A DNA stretch of 64,000 nt. Origin: Actinomycetes bacterium (GTDB lineage: Bacteria; Actinomycetota; Acidimicrobiia; Acidimicrobiales; Aldehydirespiratoraceae). The stretch spans positions 38,959 to 102,958 of the forward strand of contig JAJRXC010000110.1 of the NCBI GenBank assembly GCA_024276495.1. The letters run 5' to 3'. Below are positions 1 through 14,749 of this stretch, in pieces. Both the position numbers and the translations under genes were made by a program. How positions within the stretch are numbered: position 1 is the first letter of the stretch; every line of letters starts with the position of its first letter. The notes below the pieces were generated by a model. That model was not told the DNA's origin. It searched no databases and was given only the letters and a program-made list of their open reading frames with translations.

Positions 1-3000
1 GATGCGATCGACGCGCTCGACGCCAGCGGCCGCGACGGTCGGGTGATGGAGATCCCCGGCAGTGATTTCGCCTCGTATCGGTGGGGAAACACCGTCGATC
101 CGATCACCCCGGGGCTGCTCGATCGGGGCTATGTCGCCCGCGAGCTCGTTCCGTTCGGGTCGCCCGAGTCGGCCGCGTTCCTGACGGCATTCGATCGGCG
201 CTTCCAGGAGGACTCGGTCGACGCCGACGCGATCGTCCCCATCGCCGAGCTGCTGTCGGTCGACGATGTCGTGCACCGGGCCGATCTGACATACGAACGG
301 TTCCGTACCCCGCGACCGGTGCCGACGGCGGACCTCCTCGACAACCGTTCGGGGCTGGGGCCGGGGGTGGGATTCGGGCCGAACCTCCCGAACGTCGCAG
401 GCCCGCAGCAGACCCTGCTCGACGAGGTGTTCTTGGCGATCGATCCATCACTCCCCGATCCCGCGCCGGTCACCGTCTACCCGGTTCCCGACGCGCTCGA
501 CATCGTGAGGACCCGTCCCCTCTCCGGCGCGACCGTGGTCGTCGGCGACGGCGAGGGGATCGTCGACGCGGCCGGTGCCGGCCTGCTCGACCCGGACCGG
601 CCGTTGTGGTTCGGTGCCGACCTGGTCATCGATGACGCGCTGCGGGAGGTCGTGCTCGCCGAGCCGGCGGCGATCGTCGTCACCGACAGCAACAAGCGCC
701 GGGCCCGCCGATGGGGAACGTTGCGCGAGAACCTCGGCTACGTCGAACGGCCCGGAGAGGAACCCCTCGTCGACGACCCGACCGACAATCGGCTCGAGCT
801 CTTCCCCGCGGTCGAGGCCCAGACGGTCATCGACGTCGACGACACCCGCACGGTCAGTGTCCAGCCGGGTCCCTTCGTTCTGCGCGCATCCAACTACGGC
901 AACCCGGTGACCTACACCAACGACGATCGACCGGCGCTCGCGATCGACGGGGACGTCGACACGGCCTGGGTGGTGGGCGCGTTCGCCGAAGCCCGGGGCG
1001 AGTGGCTCGAGTTCCGGTTCGCCGAGCCGACCGTCGTGCCCGAGATCACGTTCGTGCAGGCCCAGGCCGACGCCAATCGGCACATCACGGAGGTGACGAT
1101 CCGTGGCGACGGCCGGGAGTTGACGGTCGCGTCGCTCGACCCGAGCTCGTGGACGCGCGACGGACAGACCGTCGTCCTGCCCGACCACGACCCCGTCGAG
1201 GTCTACGAAGTGGAGCTGACGGACCTCGACTTGCCGCGTCAACCGTCGTATCCCGGGGTCTCCCCGGTCGGCTTCGCCGAGGTTCGTCTCGGCGACGCCG
1301 CGCCGGTGATCGAGTCCCTTCGTCTGCCGACGGCGTTCGTCTCCCGAGTCGGCGCGGATCTCGAACGCCACGATCTCTCCGTGGTCATGACCCGCGAACG
1401 GTCCAATCCGCAGGAGCCGGTCCGGGCCGATCCCGAAGCGGAGATGCGTCGCGACGTCGTGCTGCCCGCCGGCCGGTCGTTCACGGTGCAGGGCGCGGCC
1501 CGGCTGTCGGCCGCGGTCGACGAGTCGGTCATCGACGACCTGATCGGCCGCACCACCGGGTCGACCGGCGCCGCGCTGGTGGCGAGATCGAGCGGGCGGT
1601 TGCCCGGAGATCTCCGCAGCGCCGCGTCGTTCGCGATCGACGGCGACACCGAGACGGCGTGGACCGGTCGGTTCGGTCCCCAGGCCGGCCAATGGTTGGA
1701 GTTCCGCAGTGACGAGGAGGTGTCCTTCGAGGAGTTGTCCGTCTCGGTCGTGACCGATGGCCTTCACTCGGTTCCCACCGGCTTCCGAGTCGTCATCGAC
1801 GACGAAGAGGCCGGCGAGTTCCCCACGGGGCTCCGTCTGCTCGACGAAGCCCGTGGCGCCACGACCGACGTGGTGCTCCCGGTCTCGGGGTCGGGCCGGA
1901 CGGTACGGCTGGAGATCGCCGGGGTCGACGAACGGCCCACCCGCGACTGGTACTCGAACATCTTCACCGCCATGCCGGTCGCCATCGCCGAGGTCGACCT
2001 CGGTCCGACCATGCGATTCGATCCGGCCGCGGCCGTCTCCGTCGATTGCGCGGTGATCGCGACGGTCGACGGAACGCCGATCCGGGCGAGCATCGAGGGG
2101 GCCGCGGCGGCCGCGTTGGAACGTCAGGAGCTCGCCCTCGTCGGTTGCGATGCCGTCGACGTTCCCGCCGACGGGTTCACGATCCAGACGGCGGGCCGGA
2201 CGATCGGCATCGACGTCGATCAACTCGTTCTTCGGAGCCCCCGACCACTCCCGCCGCCGATCGAGCCGCCGGCGGTCCAGATCACCGAACAGGACAAGAC
2301 CAGCTATGTGCTGTCGGTTCCGCCGTCGACCGAGGACCGATGGCTGGTACTCGGTCAGAGCCACAATCGCGGCTGGCGAGCGACGCTCGACGGCCGTTCC
2401 CTGGGCGACCCGGTCCTGATCGACGGCTTCGCCAACGGCTGGCGGCTTCCGGCCGGCACCGATCAGGTCGTCGAGCTGGAGTGGACACCGCAGCGCCTCG
2501 TCGGCCGCAGCCTGGGGGTCTCGGTCGCCGGGATCGTGGTCGCCATCGGGCTCGCGTGGCGCGGCCGTCGAGACGACGACTCGTGGCCGGCGACGCGAAG
2601 TGACGGGCCGACGCGCCCGATGCTGCGCCCGGTGCCGTTCGTCGATCCGGCCCCACCGGCCCGGCTCGGACCGTGGCGGTCGGCCCTGATCGCCGGCACC
2701 GGGGTCGCGTTGTTCTCCTGGCTGAACCTGCCGCGGCTGCCGGGACTGGCGATCCTCGTCGGCCTCGCCGTCGTCGTCGCGCTGCGGTTCCGCACCCGCT
2801 GGACGATGCCGGCACTCGGCGGTGCCCTGGTGTTCGGGCTCACCTCCGTCGCGATCATGATCGCCCAGCGCCGCTTCCGCTACCCGCCGGATTTCGGTTG
2901 GCCCCAGCAGTTCCGCGAGCTCCACGTGTTCGGGGTGCTGTGCCTGTTGCTACTCGCGGCCGACTATGTGGTGGCGGTGGTCGCGCCGGATCGGACGAAG

Positions 3001-3024
3001 ACGGCGCCCGAGCGCTCCGGTTAG
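1..3024 (+). CDS. AftD-like alpha-(1->3)-arabinofuranosyltransferase, C-terminal part (cut by window start)
   Basis: The frame is open from the first base, so the 5' end of the gene lies outside the window; an ATG at 43 is only internal. What remains (about 1007 residues) looks like the extracytoplasmic and C-terminal membrane part of DUF3367/AftD enzymes, which add arabinofuranose to cell-wall arabinan or related glycans using a polyprenyl-linked donor. Two discoidin-like (F5/8 type C) carbohydrate-binding segments are visible, each with a conserved 'AIDGD.DTAW' or 'AIDGDTETAW' core (about residues 290-410 and 520-645). At least four hydrophobic helices follow (nt 2508-2560, 2680-2800, 2807-2866, 2920-2990). 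The catalytic GT-C part is not in view. It ends convergently with the conservon GTPase, the two stop codons sharing the bases TTAG (3021-3024). Family call is from overall pattern; the substrate is inferred. Confidence 0.72.
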   Translation, partial: DAIDALDASGRDGRVMEIPGSDFASYRWGNTVDPITPGLLDRGYVARELVPFGSPESAAFLTAFDRRFQEDSVDADAIVPIAELLSVDDVVHRADLTYERFRTPRPVPTADLLDNRSGLGPGVGFGPNLPNVAGPQQTLLDEVFLAIDPSLPDPAPVTVYPVPDALDIVRTRPLSGATVVVGDGEGIVDAAGAGLLDPDRPLWFGADLVIDDALREVVLAEPAAIVVTDSNKRRARRWGTLRENLGYVERPGEEPLVDDPTDNRLELFPAVEAQTVIDVDDTRTVSVQPGPFVLRASNYGNPVTYTNDDRPALAIDGDVDTAWVVGAFAEARGEWLEFRFAEPTVVPEITFVQAQADANRHITEVTIRGDGRELTVASLDPSSWTRDGQTVVLPDHDPVEVYEVELTDLDLPRQPSYPGVSPVGFAEVRLGDAAPVIESLRLPTAFVSRVGADLERHDLSVVMTRERSNPQEPVRADPEAEMRRDVVLPAGRSFTVQGAARLSAAVDESVIDDLIGRTTGSTGAALVARSSGRLPGDLRSAASFAIDGDTETAWTGRFGPQAGQWLEFRSDEEVSFEELSVSVVTDGLHSVPTGFRVVIDDEEAGEFPTGLRLLDEARGATTDVVLPVSGSGRTVRLEIAGVDERPTRDWYSNIFTAMPVAIAEVDLGPTMRFDPAAAVSVDCAVIATVDGTPIRASIEGAAAAALERQELALVGCDAVDVPADGFTIQTAGRTIGIDVDQLVLRSPRPLPPPIEPPAVQITEQDKTSYVLSVPPSTEDRWLVLGQSHNRGWRATLDGRSLGDPVLIDGFANGWRLPAGTDQVVELEWTPQRLVGRSLGVSVAGIVVAIGLAWRGRRDDDSWPATRSDGPTRPMLRPVPFVDPAPPARLGPWRSALIAGTGVALFSWLNLPRLPGLAILVGLAVVVALRFRTRWTMPALGGALVFGLTSVAIMIAQRRFRYPPDFGWPQQFRELHVFGVLCLLLLAADYVVAVVAPDRTKTAPERSG

Positions 3025-3617
3025 ACCGCCGCCGTCGTCGCGCGGGTGAGGGCGTGTTGCACGAGCTCGAGCAGGGCACCCTTGGTGGAGGCCCGGTCCC
3101 GGGCGTCGGTGACCAACATGGGGATGTCGGCGGAGATCGCGAGCGCTTCGCGCACATCGTCGAGTGAGTGATGGATCCGGCCGAAGAAGGCGTTGACGGC
3201 AACGATGAACGGGATGCCGGCCGACTCGAAGTAGTCGACGGCCGCGAAGCAGTCCTCGAGCCGGGATGTGTCGACGACGACGACGGCGCCGATGGCGCCA
3301 CGAACGAGGTCGTCCCACATGAAGTGGAAACGGTCCTGTCCCGGCGTGCCGAAGAGGTAGAGGATCAAGTCGTTGCCGAGGCTGATGCGACCGAAGTCCA
3401 TCGCGACGGTGGTGGACGTCTTGGCCGCCTCGCCGGCGATGTCGACTCCTGCGCTGTGCGAGGTGAGGGATGCCTCCGTCGTCAGCGGCTCGATCTCGGA
3501 GATCGAGCCGACGAAGGTCGTCTTGCCGACGGCGTAGCCGCCGGCGACGACGATCTTGACCGGGATGGGAACACCGTCGCTTTGGACGTCGTTCTTCTCA
3601 GAGCGCTTGAAGACCAT
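3021..3617 (-). CDS. Conservon small GTPase (CvnD-type)
   Basis: Small Ras/MglA-like GTPase of the kind encoded last in Streptomyces conservons; family members act at the membrane with a histidine kinase and a roadblock protein. Seen: P-loop GGYAVGKTTF near residue 18, switch motif FGTPGQDRF, and a degenerate base-recognition motif VNAFFG in place of NKxD, as is usual in this subfamily. Length is 198 aa from the ATG at 3617. That start overlaps the last 20 nt of the DUF742 gene, giving translational coupling; a longer in-frame ATG at 3737 would add 40 unconserved residues and was rejected. Last gene of the operon cvnA-B-C-D. Confident as to family; the signal it relays is unknown. Confidence 0.9.
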   Translation of the reverse strand: MVFKRSEKNDVQSDGVPIPVKIVVAGGYAVGKTTFVGSISEIEPLTTEASLTSHSAGVDIAGEAAKTSTTVAMDFGRISLGNDLILYLFGTPGQDRFHFMWDDLVRGAIGAVVVVDTSRLEDCFAAVDYFESAGIPFIVAVNAFFGRIHHSLDDVREALAISADIPMLVTDARDRASTKGALLELVQHALTRATTAAV

Positions 3618-3963
3618 CGAGGACCCTTTCGAGGAGTCGGAGGTCGGGGCGGGACCCCTCTTCGGCCGATGCCGGGTTGGCATGGGAGTCGAGGAATCCA
3701 TCGGTGACCATGTCGCCGACGAGAACGCGGGCGACACCGAGTGGGAGACCGAGGTGGGCGGACACCTCGGCTATGGATGTTGGTTCGGCACATTGTTCGA
3801 GAATCTGTCGGCGTTCGGACGGGAGCCCGTCCGCGCCATGTCGACCCCGCGCGGTGACTCGCACGATCGTCTCGAGCGCGAGCTCGGTCGACGATCGCAC
3901 TCGTCCACCGGTCAACGCGTACGGGCGTACACGAAGCCGGCTGTCGCGGGGCTGGTCGTTCAT
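3598..3963 (-). CDS. DUF742 protein (CvnC-type)
   Basis: 121-residue DUF742 protein, the third member of conservons. Seen: the family opening 'RPYALTGGR' (residues 13-21), a winged-helix-like middle 'SIAEVSAHLGLPLGVARVLV', and the characteristic C-terminal 'LLERVLDGLQAL'. In the family it is thought to be a DNA-binding-like adaptor that associates with the GTPase and the kinase. Its ATG overlaps the stop of the roadblock gene by ATGA (3960-3963), and its 3' end overlaps the GTPase start, so the three genes are translationally coupled. Confidence 0.9.
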   Translation of the reverse strand: MNDQPRDSRLRVRPYALTGGRVRSSTELALETIVRVTARGRHGADGLPSERRQILEQCAEPTSIAEVSAHLGLPLGVARVLVGDMVTDGFLDSHANPASAEEGSRPDLRLLERVLDGLQAL

Positions 3964-4382
3964 CGGGGCAGGGCGCTCTGCAGTTCGGCGCGGAGCTCCG
4001 GGGTCAGGAACGGGCCGGTCTTCTCGACCAGAACTGCCATCTCGTACCCGACCAGGCCGACGTCGCAGTCGGCATCGGCCACGACCGCGAGGCAGGACCC
4101 GTCGCTGACGCCGGTCACGAAGAGAAAGGCGTTCTCCATCTCGATGATGATCTCGTTGACCCGTCCCCCGCCGAACCGGCCGGCCGCGCCATAGGCGAGG
4201 CCGATCAGCCCGGAGGCGACGGCGGCGAAGCGATCGGCCGCGTCGCGGTCGAGCCCACCGGAGAGGGCCATGGGGAGCCCGTCGGAGGAGACGACGACGG
4301 CTTCACTGACGCCGGGGACTCGTTCGACGAAATTGGCGACCAACCAGTTCACGTTGGTCGCGGCGGTGCTCATGGTGCTCAT
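3960..4382 (-). CDS. Roadblock/LC7 domain protein (CvnB-type)
   Basis: 140-residue roadblock/LC7 protein, the second conservon member and presumed regulator of the downstream small GTPase. Seen: 'NWLVANFVERVPGVSEAVVVSS' type opening, 'DGLPMALS', a glycine-rich central stretch and a C-terminal 'FLTPELRAEL', all typical of the actinobacterial MglB/CvnB group. Start at the ATG 4382 is supported by GAGGAG about 7 nt upstream, which lies in the 11-nt gap after the kinase stop; a second ATG three codons later is possible. Confidence 0.9.
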   Translation of the reverse strand: MSTMSTAATNVNWLVANFVERVPGVSEAVVVSSDGLPMALSGGLDRDAADRFAAVASGLIGLAYGAAGRFGGGRVNEIIIEMENAFLFVTGVSDGSCLAVVADADCDVGLVGYEMAVLVEKTGPFLTPELRAELQSALPR

Positions 4383-4393
4383 GTCGGTGCTCC

Positions 4394-7081
4394 TCAGCTC
4401 CGTCGTTTCGGTTGGTCGGTCTCCGAGTCGGAGGTGCGGCCCTTGCGCAACCCGGCCCGGTATCGAGACAGCATCTGGCGAACTTCCTCGGGTGAGCGAT
4501 TGGTGGTCGGCACCGGGCTCTCCACGCTCGGCGGGACCGCGGTCGTCGCGACGGTGTACTTGGACTCGTCCGGGACATCGATCTGCTTCGGGGTTCGGCG
4601 GATCAGTCCGGCGCTCGTGACCTGGGGCGACACCGCGCCGACGCCCGCGGGGTCGCGCGACGGCGGACTCGGCGGCGCCGGTCGTTCGGCGACGGGCGAT
4701 GGCTCGGCCGCGACCGCCGGTGGTCGCGGTTCGCTTCCGGTGGTGGGCCCGGGCGTGCGGGTCGGGAGGGTCGGGCCGCCGTCGAGCGGGGCGAAGAGAT
4801 CGGTCTGAGGGTCCGACGGGGGTGCGGGAAGGGTGGATGGGCTTCCGAACGCCGCGAAGAGATCGCCGTCGGTCGCGGTCGGCTCGGGAACCGGCGCGTT
4901 CGGGGCGGTCGACGGCGACTTCGGGCGACGGGTCGGAAGCTTCGCGAGCCCGCCGTCGTTGTCCGCTCGGACCGGTTCCGGCGCGGCGGGAGGGTCGGGC
5001 TGCGGCGCCGGGTCGTCGCCGACCGCCGGGGCCAACGTCGGCGTGACGTCACCGAACGGGTTGGCGGGTGTGGGAACCGGGGTCGGGGGTGTCGGCGGCG
5101 CCGGAATCGAGGGAAGGGCCGGGCTCGGCTCGGGCTCGGCCAATGCCGGCTCCGACTCGAGCTCCGAGAGGAGCGGTTCGGGCGTGCCGCGGGACTCGTC
5201 GTCCTCGGGGGAGCCGATCATCTCGGCCGGGATGGTGATGACGGCGGTGACGCCGCCCTCGCTGCCGCTGGTCAGTTGAACGACCACGCCGAGCCGATGG
5301 GCCAGGCGCGACACGACCGTGAAACCGAGCGACCGACTGAGGTCCAACCCGACGAGGGGTGGTTCGGCGAGGGTGCGGTTCGCAGTGGCGATCTGCTCGG
5401 CACTCATGCCGATGCCCCGATCGGCGAGGGTGAGCTGGTAGCTGTCGTCGTCGATGCGGTAGCCGACCACCTCGACGGGAGAGTCGGGCGGCGAGAACTG
5501 GGTCGCGTTCTCCATCAGCTCCGACATCAGATGGGCGAGGTCGACGGCCACGGATCCGGCGACGGTCGACGGATCCACCGACCGCAACTCGATGCGGCTG
5601 AAGTCCTCGATCTCCCCCATCGCGACGCGCAACACATCGACGATCTCCACCGGGCGGCCACGTCGTCGGGTCGGTTCGGCCCCGGCCAGCACCAGCAACG
5701 ACTCGGCGTTGCGGCGCATGCGGGTGGCCAGGTGGTCGAGCCGGAACAGGTTCTCGAGCTGGTCCGGGTTCTCCTCACGCGACTCGAGCTGATCGATGAA
5801 GTCGATCTGGCGGTCGAGGAGGCTCTGGTTCCGGCGGGCGAGGTTCACGAAGATGTCGGAGATGCCCCGGCGCAGGAGATCGCCCTGCTCCTCGGCCACG
5901 TCGATGGTCACCTGCTGGATCTCCGAGATCGCATGGGCGAGCTGGGCCACCTCGTCGCGGCCCTTCGCCTCGATCGGCGTGAGAACCGGGGCTTCGGCCC
6001 GGCCCGAGCTGCGCATCGATTCGACGAGGGCGGGAAGCTCCTCGGTGGACAGCTGCTCGGCGCTGCGGGTCAGGCGGGACAGCGGACGGCTGATCGAGCG
6101 GCCGATGACGACCGCCATGATCAACGCGAGAAGGATGACGGACCCGGCGAGGATGAGGAACGATTGCGCTTCGTCGTTGGCTCGGGTCGCCTCGGTCTCC
6201 GCGGCCAGCGAGGCATCGCTGATGACGGTGTCGATCAGCTCGTTGAGCGCGGTCAGCTGCTCCTCTCCCCTGACCAGCCAGGCTTCGACACCGCCCTTGT
6301 CCGGGTCGTTGATGAACTGGCGCACCTCGGTCAACGCGTCGACGGTTCCTCCGGCCGGGCTGGGGAGGATGCCCGTCGTCTGGAGCCGGAGGAGATCCTC
6401 GACGTACTGCTGGTCGGCGGTCTCGTTGAACGAGACGATGTTGTTCTGGGCGGTGCGTTCGGCCTGGGTGATGAGTGTCGCCGCGACCGCGCTCAGCTGG
6501 TCCTGGAAGATCGCCTCGGAACCGACGGAGGTGATCGTGGCGTACGACGACTGGATGTTGAGCAGGGCGTTGAGATCGGTCAGGGCCCGGAACAAGTCGA
6601 GGTCGGACGCCTCGGCGGCCAGGCGGCGGGTGATGTCGTCGACGGCGCGCCCGGCGGACCCGAGCAGGGTGCCGGTGACGACATCGGCGCCACGATCCGG
6701 GGACAGGGTCGTCGGCAGTCGTTCGATCAGATCGTCGAGGGCGCTGATGAGCTCCGGATCCTCGAGGTCGGCTCGCGCCGCGGTTGCGGCTCCCATCCAA
6801 TGGTGGAGGTGGAAGTTCGTCGCGTCTCGTTCTTCGGTGAGGACGGTTCCCTCGTCCATCATCATCCGTTCGACCTCGAGCACCCCGAGACGTTCGACTT
6901 GAATGGCGAGAGAGAGGTCGGATCCGGCGTTGGCGAGCTCTGCGATCCTGGCTTCTTCCTCTTGGAACGCGGTCTGCTCGGTGCGGTCGACGATGCCCGA
7001 GTAGGCGAACACCATCACCGCCACCAACGGCGTGGCGAGGAGTAGCAGGAGCTTGCCTCGAACCTTGATCCTCTTGAGCAT
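4394..7081 (-). CDS. Conservon sensor histidine kinase with NIT-type sensor domain (CvnA-type)
   Basis: Membrane sensor kinase heading the conservon. From the ATG at 7081 (895 aa): a first membrane helix at about 9-30, an extracytoplasmic helical sensor region resembling the nitrate/nitrite-sensing (NIT) domain, a second membrane helix near 310-335, then HAMP. The dimerisation stretch 'FRLDHLATRMRRN' is followed by an HATPase with N-box 'ELMENATQFSP' and G-box 'DRGIGMS'. A long Pro/Ala-rich tail (about 600-850) precedes a conserved basic C-terminus, as in Streptomyces CvnA proteins. An upstream GTG at 7108 is in frame, but ATG 7081 has AGAGG at the right distance. The 145 nt upstream (7082-7226) holds no gene. 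Known biology of the family: development and antibiotic control in Streptomyces; the role here is unknown. Confidence 0.88.
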   Translation of the reverse strand: MLKRIKVRGKLLLLLATPLVAVMVFAYSGIVDRTEQTAFQEEEARIAELANAGSDLSLAIQVERLGVLEVERMMMDEGTVLTEERDATNFHLHHWMGAATAARADLEDPELISALDDLIERLPTTLSPDRGADVVTGTLLGSAGRAVDDITRRLAAEASDLDLFRALTDLNALLNIQSSYATITSVGSEAIFQDQLSAVAATLITQAERTAQNNIVSFNETADQQYVEDLLRLQTTGILPSPAGGTVDALTEVRQFINDPDKGGVEAWLVRGEEQLTALNELIDTVISDASLAAETEATRANDEAQSFLILAGSVILLALIMAVVIGRSISRPLSRLTRSAEQLSTEELPALVESMRSSGRAEAPVLTPIEAKGRDEVAQLAHAISEIQQVTIDVAEEQGDLLRRGISDIFVNLARRNQSLLDRQIDFIDQLESREENPDQLENLFRLDHLATRMRRNAESLLVLAGAEPTRRRGRPVEIVDVLRVAMGEIEDFSRIELRSVDPSTVAGSVAVDLAHLMSELMENATQFSPPDSPVEVVGYRIDDDSYQLTLADRGIGMSAEQIATANRTLAEPPLVGLDLSRSLGFTVVSRLAHRLGVVVQLTSGSEGGVTAVITIPAEMIGSPEDDESRGTPEPLLSELESEPALAEPEPSPALPSIPAPPTPPTPVPTPANPFGDVTPTLAPAVGDDPAPQPDPPAAPEPVRADNDGGLAKLPTRRPKSPSTAPNAPVPEPTATDGDLFAAFGSPSTLPAPPSDPQTDLFAPLDGGPTLPTRTPGPTTGSEPRPPAVAAEPSPVAERPAPPSPPSRDPAGVGAVSPQVTSAGLIRRTPKQIDVPDESKYTVATTAVPPSVESPVPTTNRSPEEVRQMLSRYRAGLRKGRTSDSETDQPKRRS

Positions 7082-7226
7082 GCGCGGGACCTCTGAGCGT
7101 CGGAGCACCCACGGTGGATGCCTCCCGGCTCACGTCGGCGGTGCCGGCTCGGAGTTGAGGCCTCCGGGCTGTCCGACCCGGCGACAATGAGCCGAACGAC
7201 CCATCAACCCTCGGGGCCCCGGCGGC

Positions 7227-8690
<1,464 letters not shown>

Positions 8691-8700
8691 GATCGTCTCC

Positions 8701-13317
<4,617 letters not shown>

Positions 13318-13403
13318 GGGTCTCCTCGAGGTCTCCTGCGCCCGGGCGTGAGCCCGGTGAACGGTGCGGAAGGGACGACGTTGGCCCGGCCACCAGAGCG
13401 TTG

Positions 13404-13416
13404 CATCGTAGCGATG
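13404..13416. promoter_or_regulatory. Small palindrome between gltB and apeB
   Basis: CATCG-TAG-CGATG, flanked by TTG on the left and GCGCAA on the right, gives an imperfect dyad in the 148-nt divergent intergenic region. It could be an operator for gltB, but nothing identifies the protein. Low confidence. Confidence 0.25.
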
Positions 13417-13465
13417 AGCGCAATGGGACGACCACATCGGGCCGTCACTGCGTCATCATAGACCG

Positions 13466-14749
13466 ATGCGCGCTCCCGACCTCTCCGTCTCCCGCCGCGT
13501 GGCCGGCCTCATCGATGCGTCGCCCACGCCGTACCACGCCGTCGAAACCGCGGTGTCCGTCCTCGCCGCCGCCGGATTCTCGGAGTTGTCCGACGCCGAC
13601 CCGGTGCCGGCCGAGGGCGCGTCGTTCGTTCGCCGGGGCGGTTCCCTCGTCGCCTGGGTCGTCGCCGACCACCACCGGGCGGCAAGCGGGGTCCGCATCG
13701 TCGGCGCCCACACCGACAGCCCCAATCTGAGGATCAAGCCGCAGCCCGACACCGGAAACGGATCATGGCACCAACTCGGCGTGGAGATCTACGGAGGGGC
13801 CCTCCTCAACTCCTGGCTCGATCGTGACCTGGGCCTCGCGGGGCGGGTCGCGGTGCGCCAGGAGAACGGAGTCGAGCTCCGACTCGTGTGCGACAACCGG
13901 CCGTTGCTGCGAATTCCACAGCTGGCGATCCACCTCGATCGCGACATCGGCGAGAAAGGGCTGCGTTTGGATCGACAACGCCACATGGTGCCGCTTTGGG
14001 CGACTGGCGCCGACACGCCCACCTTCTCTGCCTACCTGGCCTCGCTGCTCGACGTGGACGCCGCCGACGTCGTCTCGTGGGACATCATGGCGCACGACGT
14101 GACCCCCGCCGCGCTCACCGGTCTCGACGAGCAGTTTCTCGCATCGGCTCGAATCGACAATCTCCTCTCGAGCTTCGTCGGCCTCGACGCGCTCGTGGCC
14201 GCGGCCGACGCACCCGGGCCGCGGATCCCCGTGCTGTGCCTGTTCGATCACGAGGAGATCGGCAGCGTGTCCACCACCGGGGCGTCGTCTCCCCTGCTGG
14301 GCGACGTCCTCGACCGGATCGGCGCCGCGCTCGACGGTGACCTCGAGGATCGGGCGCGATCTCGGGCCGACAGCCTGCTCGTCTCCGCCGACGGTGCCCA
14401 CGCGACACATCCCAACTACGCCGACCGTCATGAACCCGATCACCTGGTCGAGGTCAACGCCGGCCCCGTGCTGAAGATCAACGCGAACCAGCGCTACGCG
14501 ACCGATGCCGAGACCGCCGCGCGGTTCACACTCGCCTGTGAGACCGCGAACGTCCCGATGCAACGATTCGTGAGCCGCACCGACCTCGCGTGCGGTTCGA
14601 CGATCGGCCCACTGTCGGCCGGTCGCCTCGGAATCCCGGTCGTCGACGCGGGGTGCGCCCAGCTGGCGATGCATTCGGCCCGCGAGATGGCCGGCAGCCA
14701 CGATCCGGGCTGGTTCCTCGCCGCCCTCACCGTCGTGCTCACCGGGTGA
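13466..14749 (+). CDS. apeB: M18 family aminopeptidase
   Basis: Cytosolic zinc aminopeptidase of the M18 family (aminopeptidase I / aspartyl aminopeptidase type), which removes N-terminal residues from peptides. 427 aa, full length. Seen: metal ligand and surroundings 'GAHTDSPNLRIKP' (around residue 80), 'DRDLGLAGRV', the catalytic and metal stretch 'LFDHEEIGS', and 'VSADGAHATHPNY', in the order expected. A CATCAT hexamer lies exactly 6 nt before the ATG (13454-13459), matching the leaderless pattern seen elsewhere in this window; no Shine-Dalgarno is visible. Its 3' end overlaps the convergent trkH by 11 nt. Confidence 0.93.
   Translation: MRAPDLSVSRRVAGLIDASPTPYHAVETAVSVLAAAGFSELSDADPVPAEGASFVRRGGSLVAWVVADHHRAASGVRIVGAHTDSPNLRIKPQPDTGNGSWHQLGVEIYGGALLNSWLDRDLGLAGRVAVRQENGVELRLVCDNRPLLRIPQLAIHLDRDIGEKGLRLDRQRHMVPLWATGADTPTFSAYLASLLDVDAADVVSWDIMAHDVTPAALTGLDEQFLASARIDNLLSSFVGLDALVAAADAPGPRIPVLCLFDHEEIGSVSTTGASSPLLGDVLDRIGAALDGDLEDRARSRADSLLVSADGAHATHPNYADRHEPDHLVEVNAGPVLKINANQRYATDAETAARFTLACETANVPMQRFVSRTDLACGSTIGPLSAGRLGIPVVDAGCAQLAMHSAREMAGSHDPGWFLAALTVVLTG

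Noticed and set aside
448..2925. 825-codon open frame antisense to the AftD-like gene
   Set aside because: Arg/Gly/Asp-rich shadow of a GC-rich coding frame; no family-like motif, and the sense frame has clear discoidin and membrane segments.
3021..3617. Conservon GTPase as defective because NKxD reads NAFF
   Set aside because: A degenerate base-recognition motif is usual in this GTPase subfamily; the P-loop and switch regions are intact.
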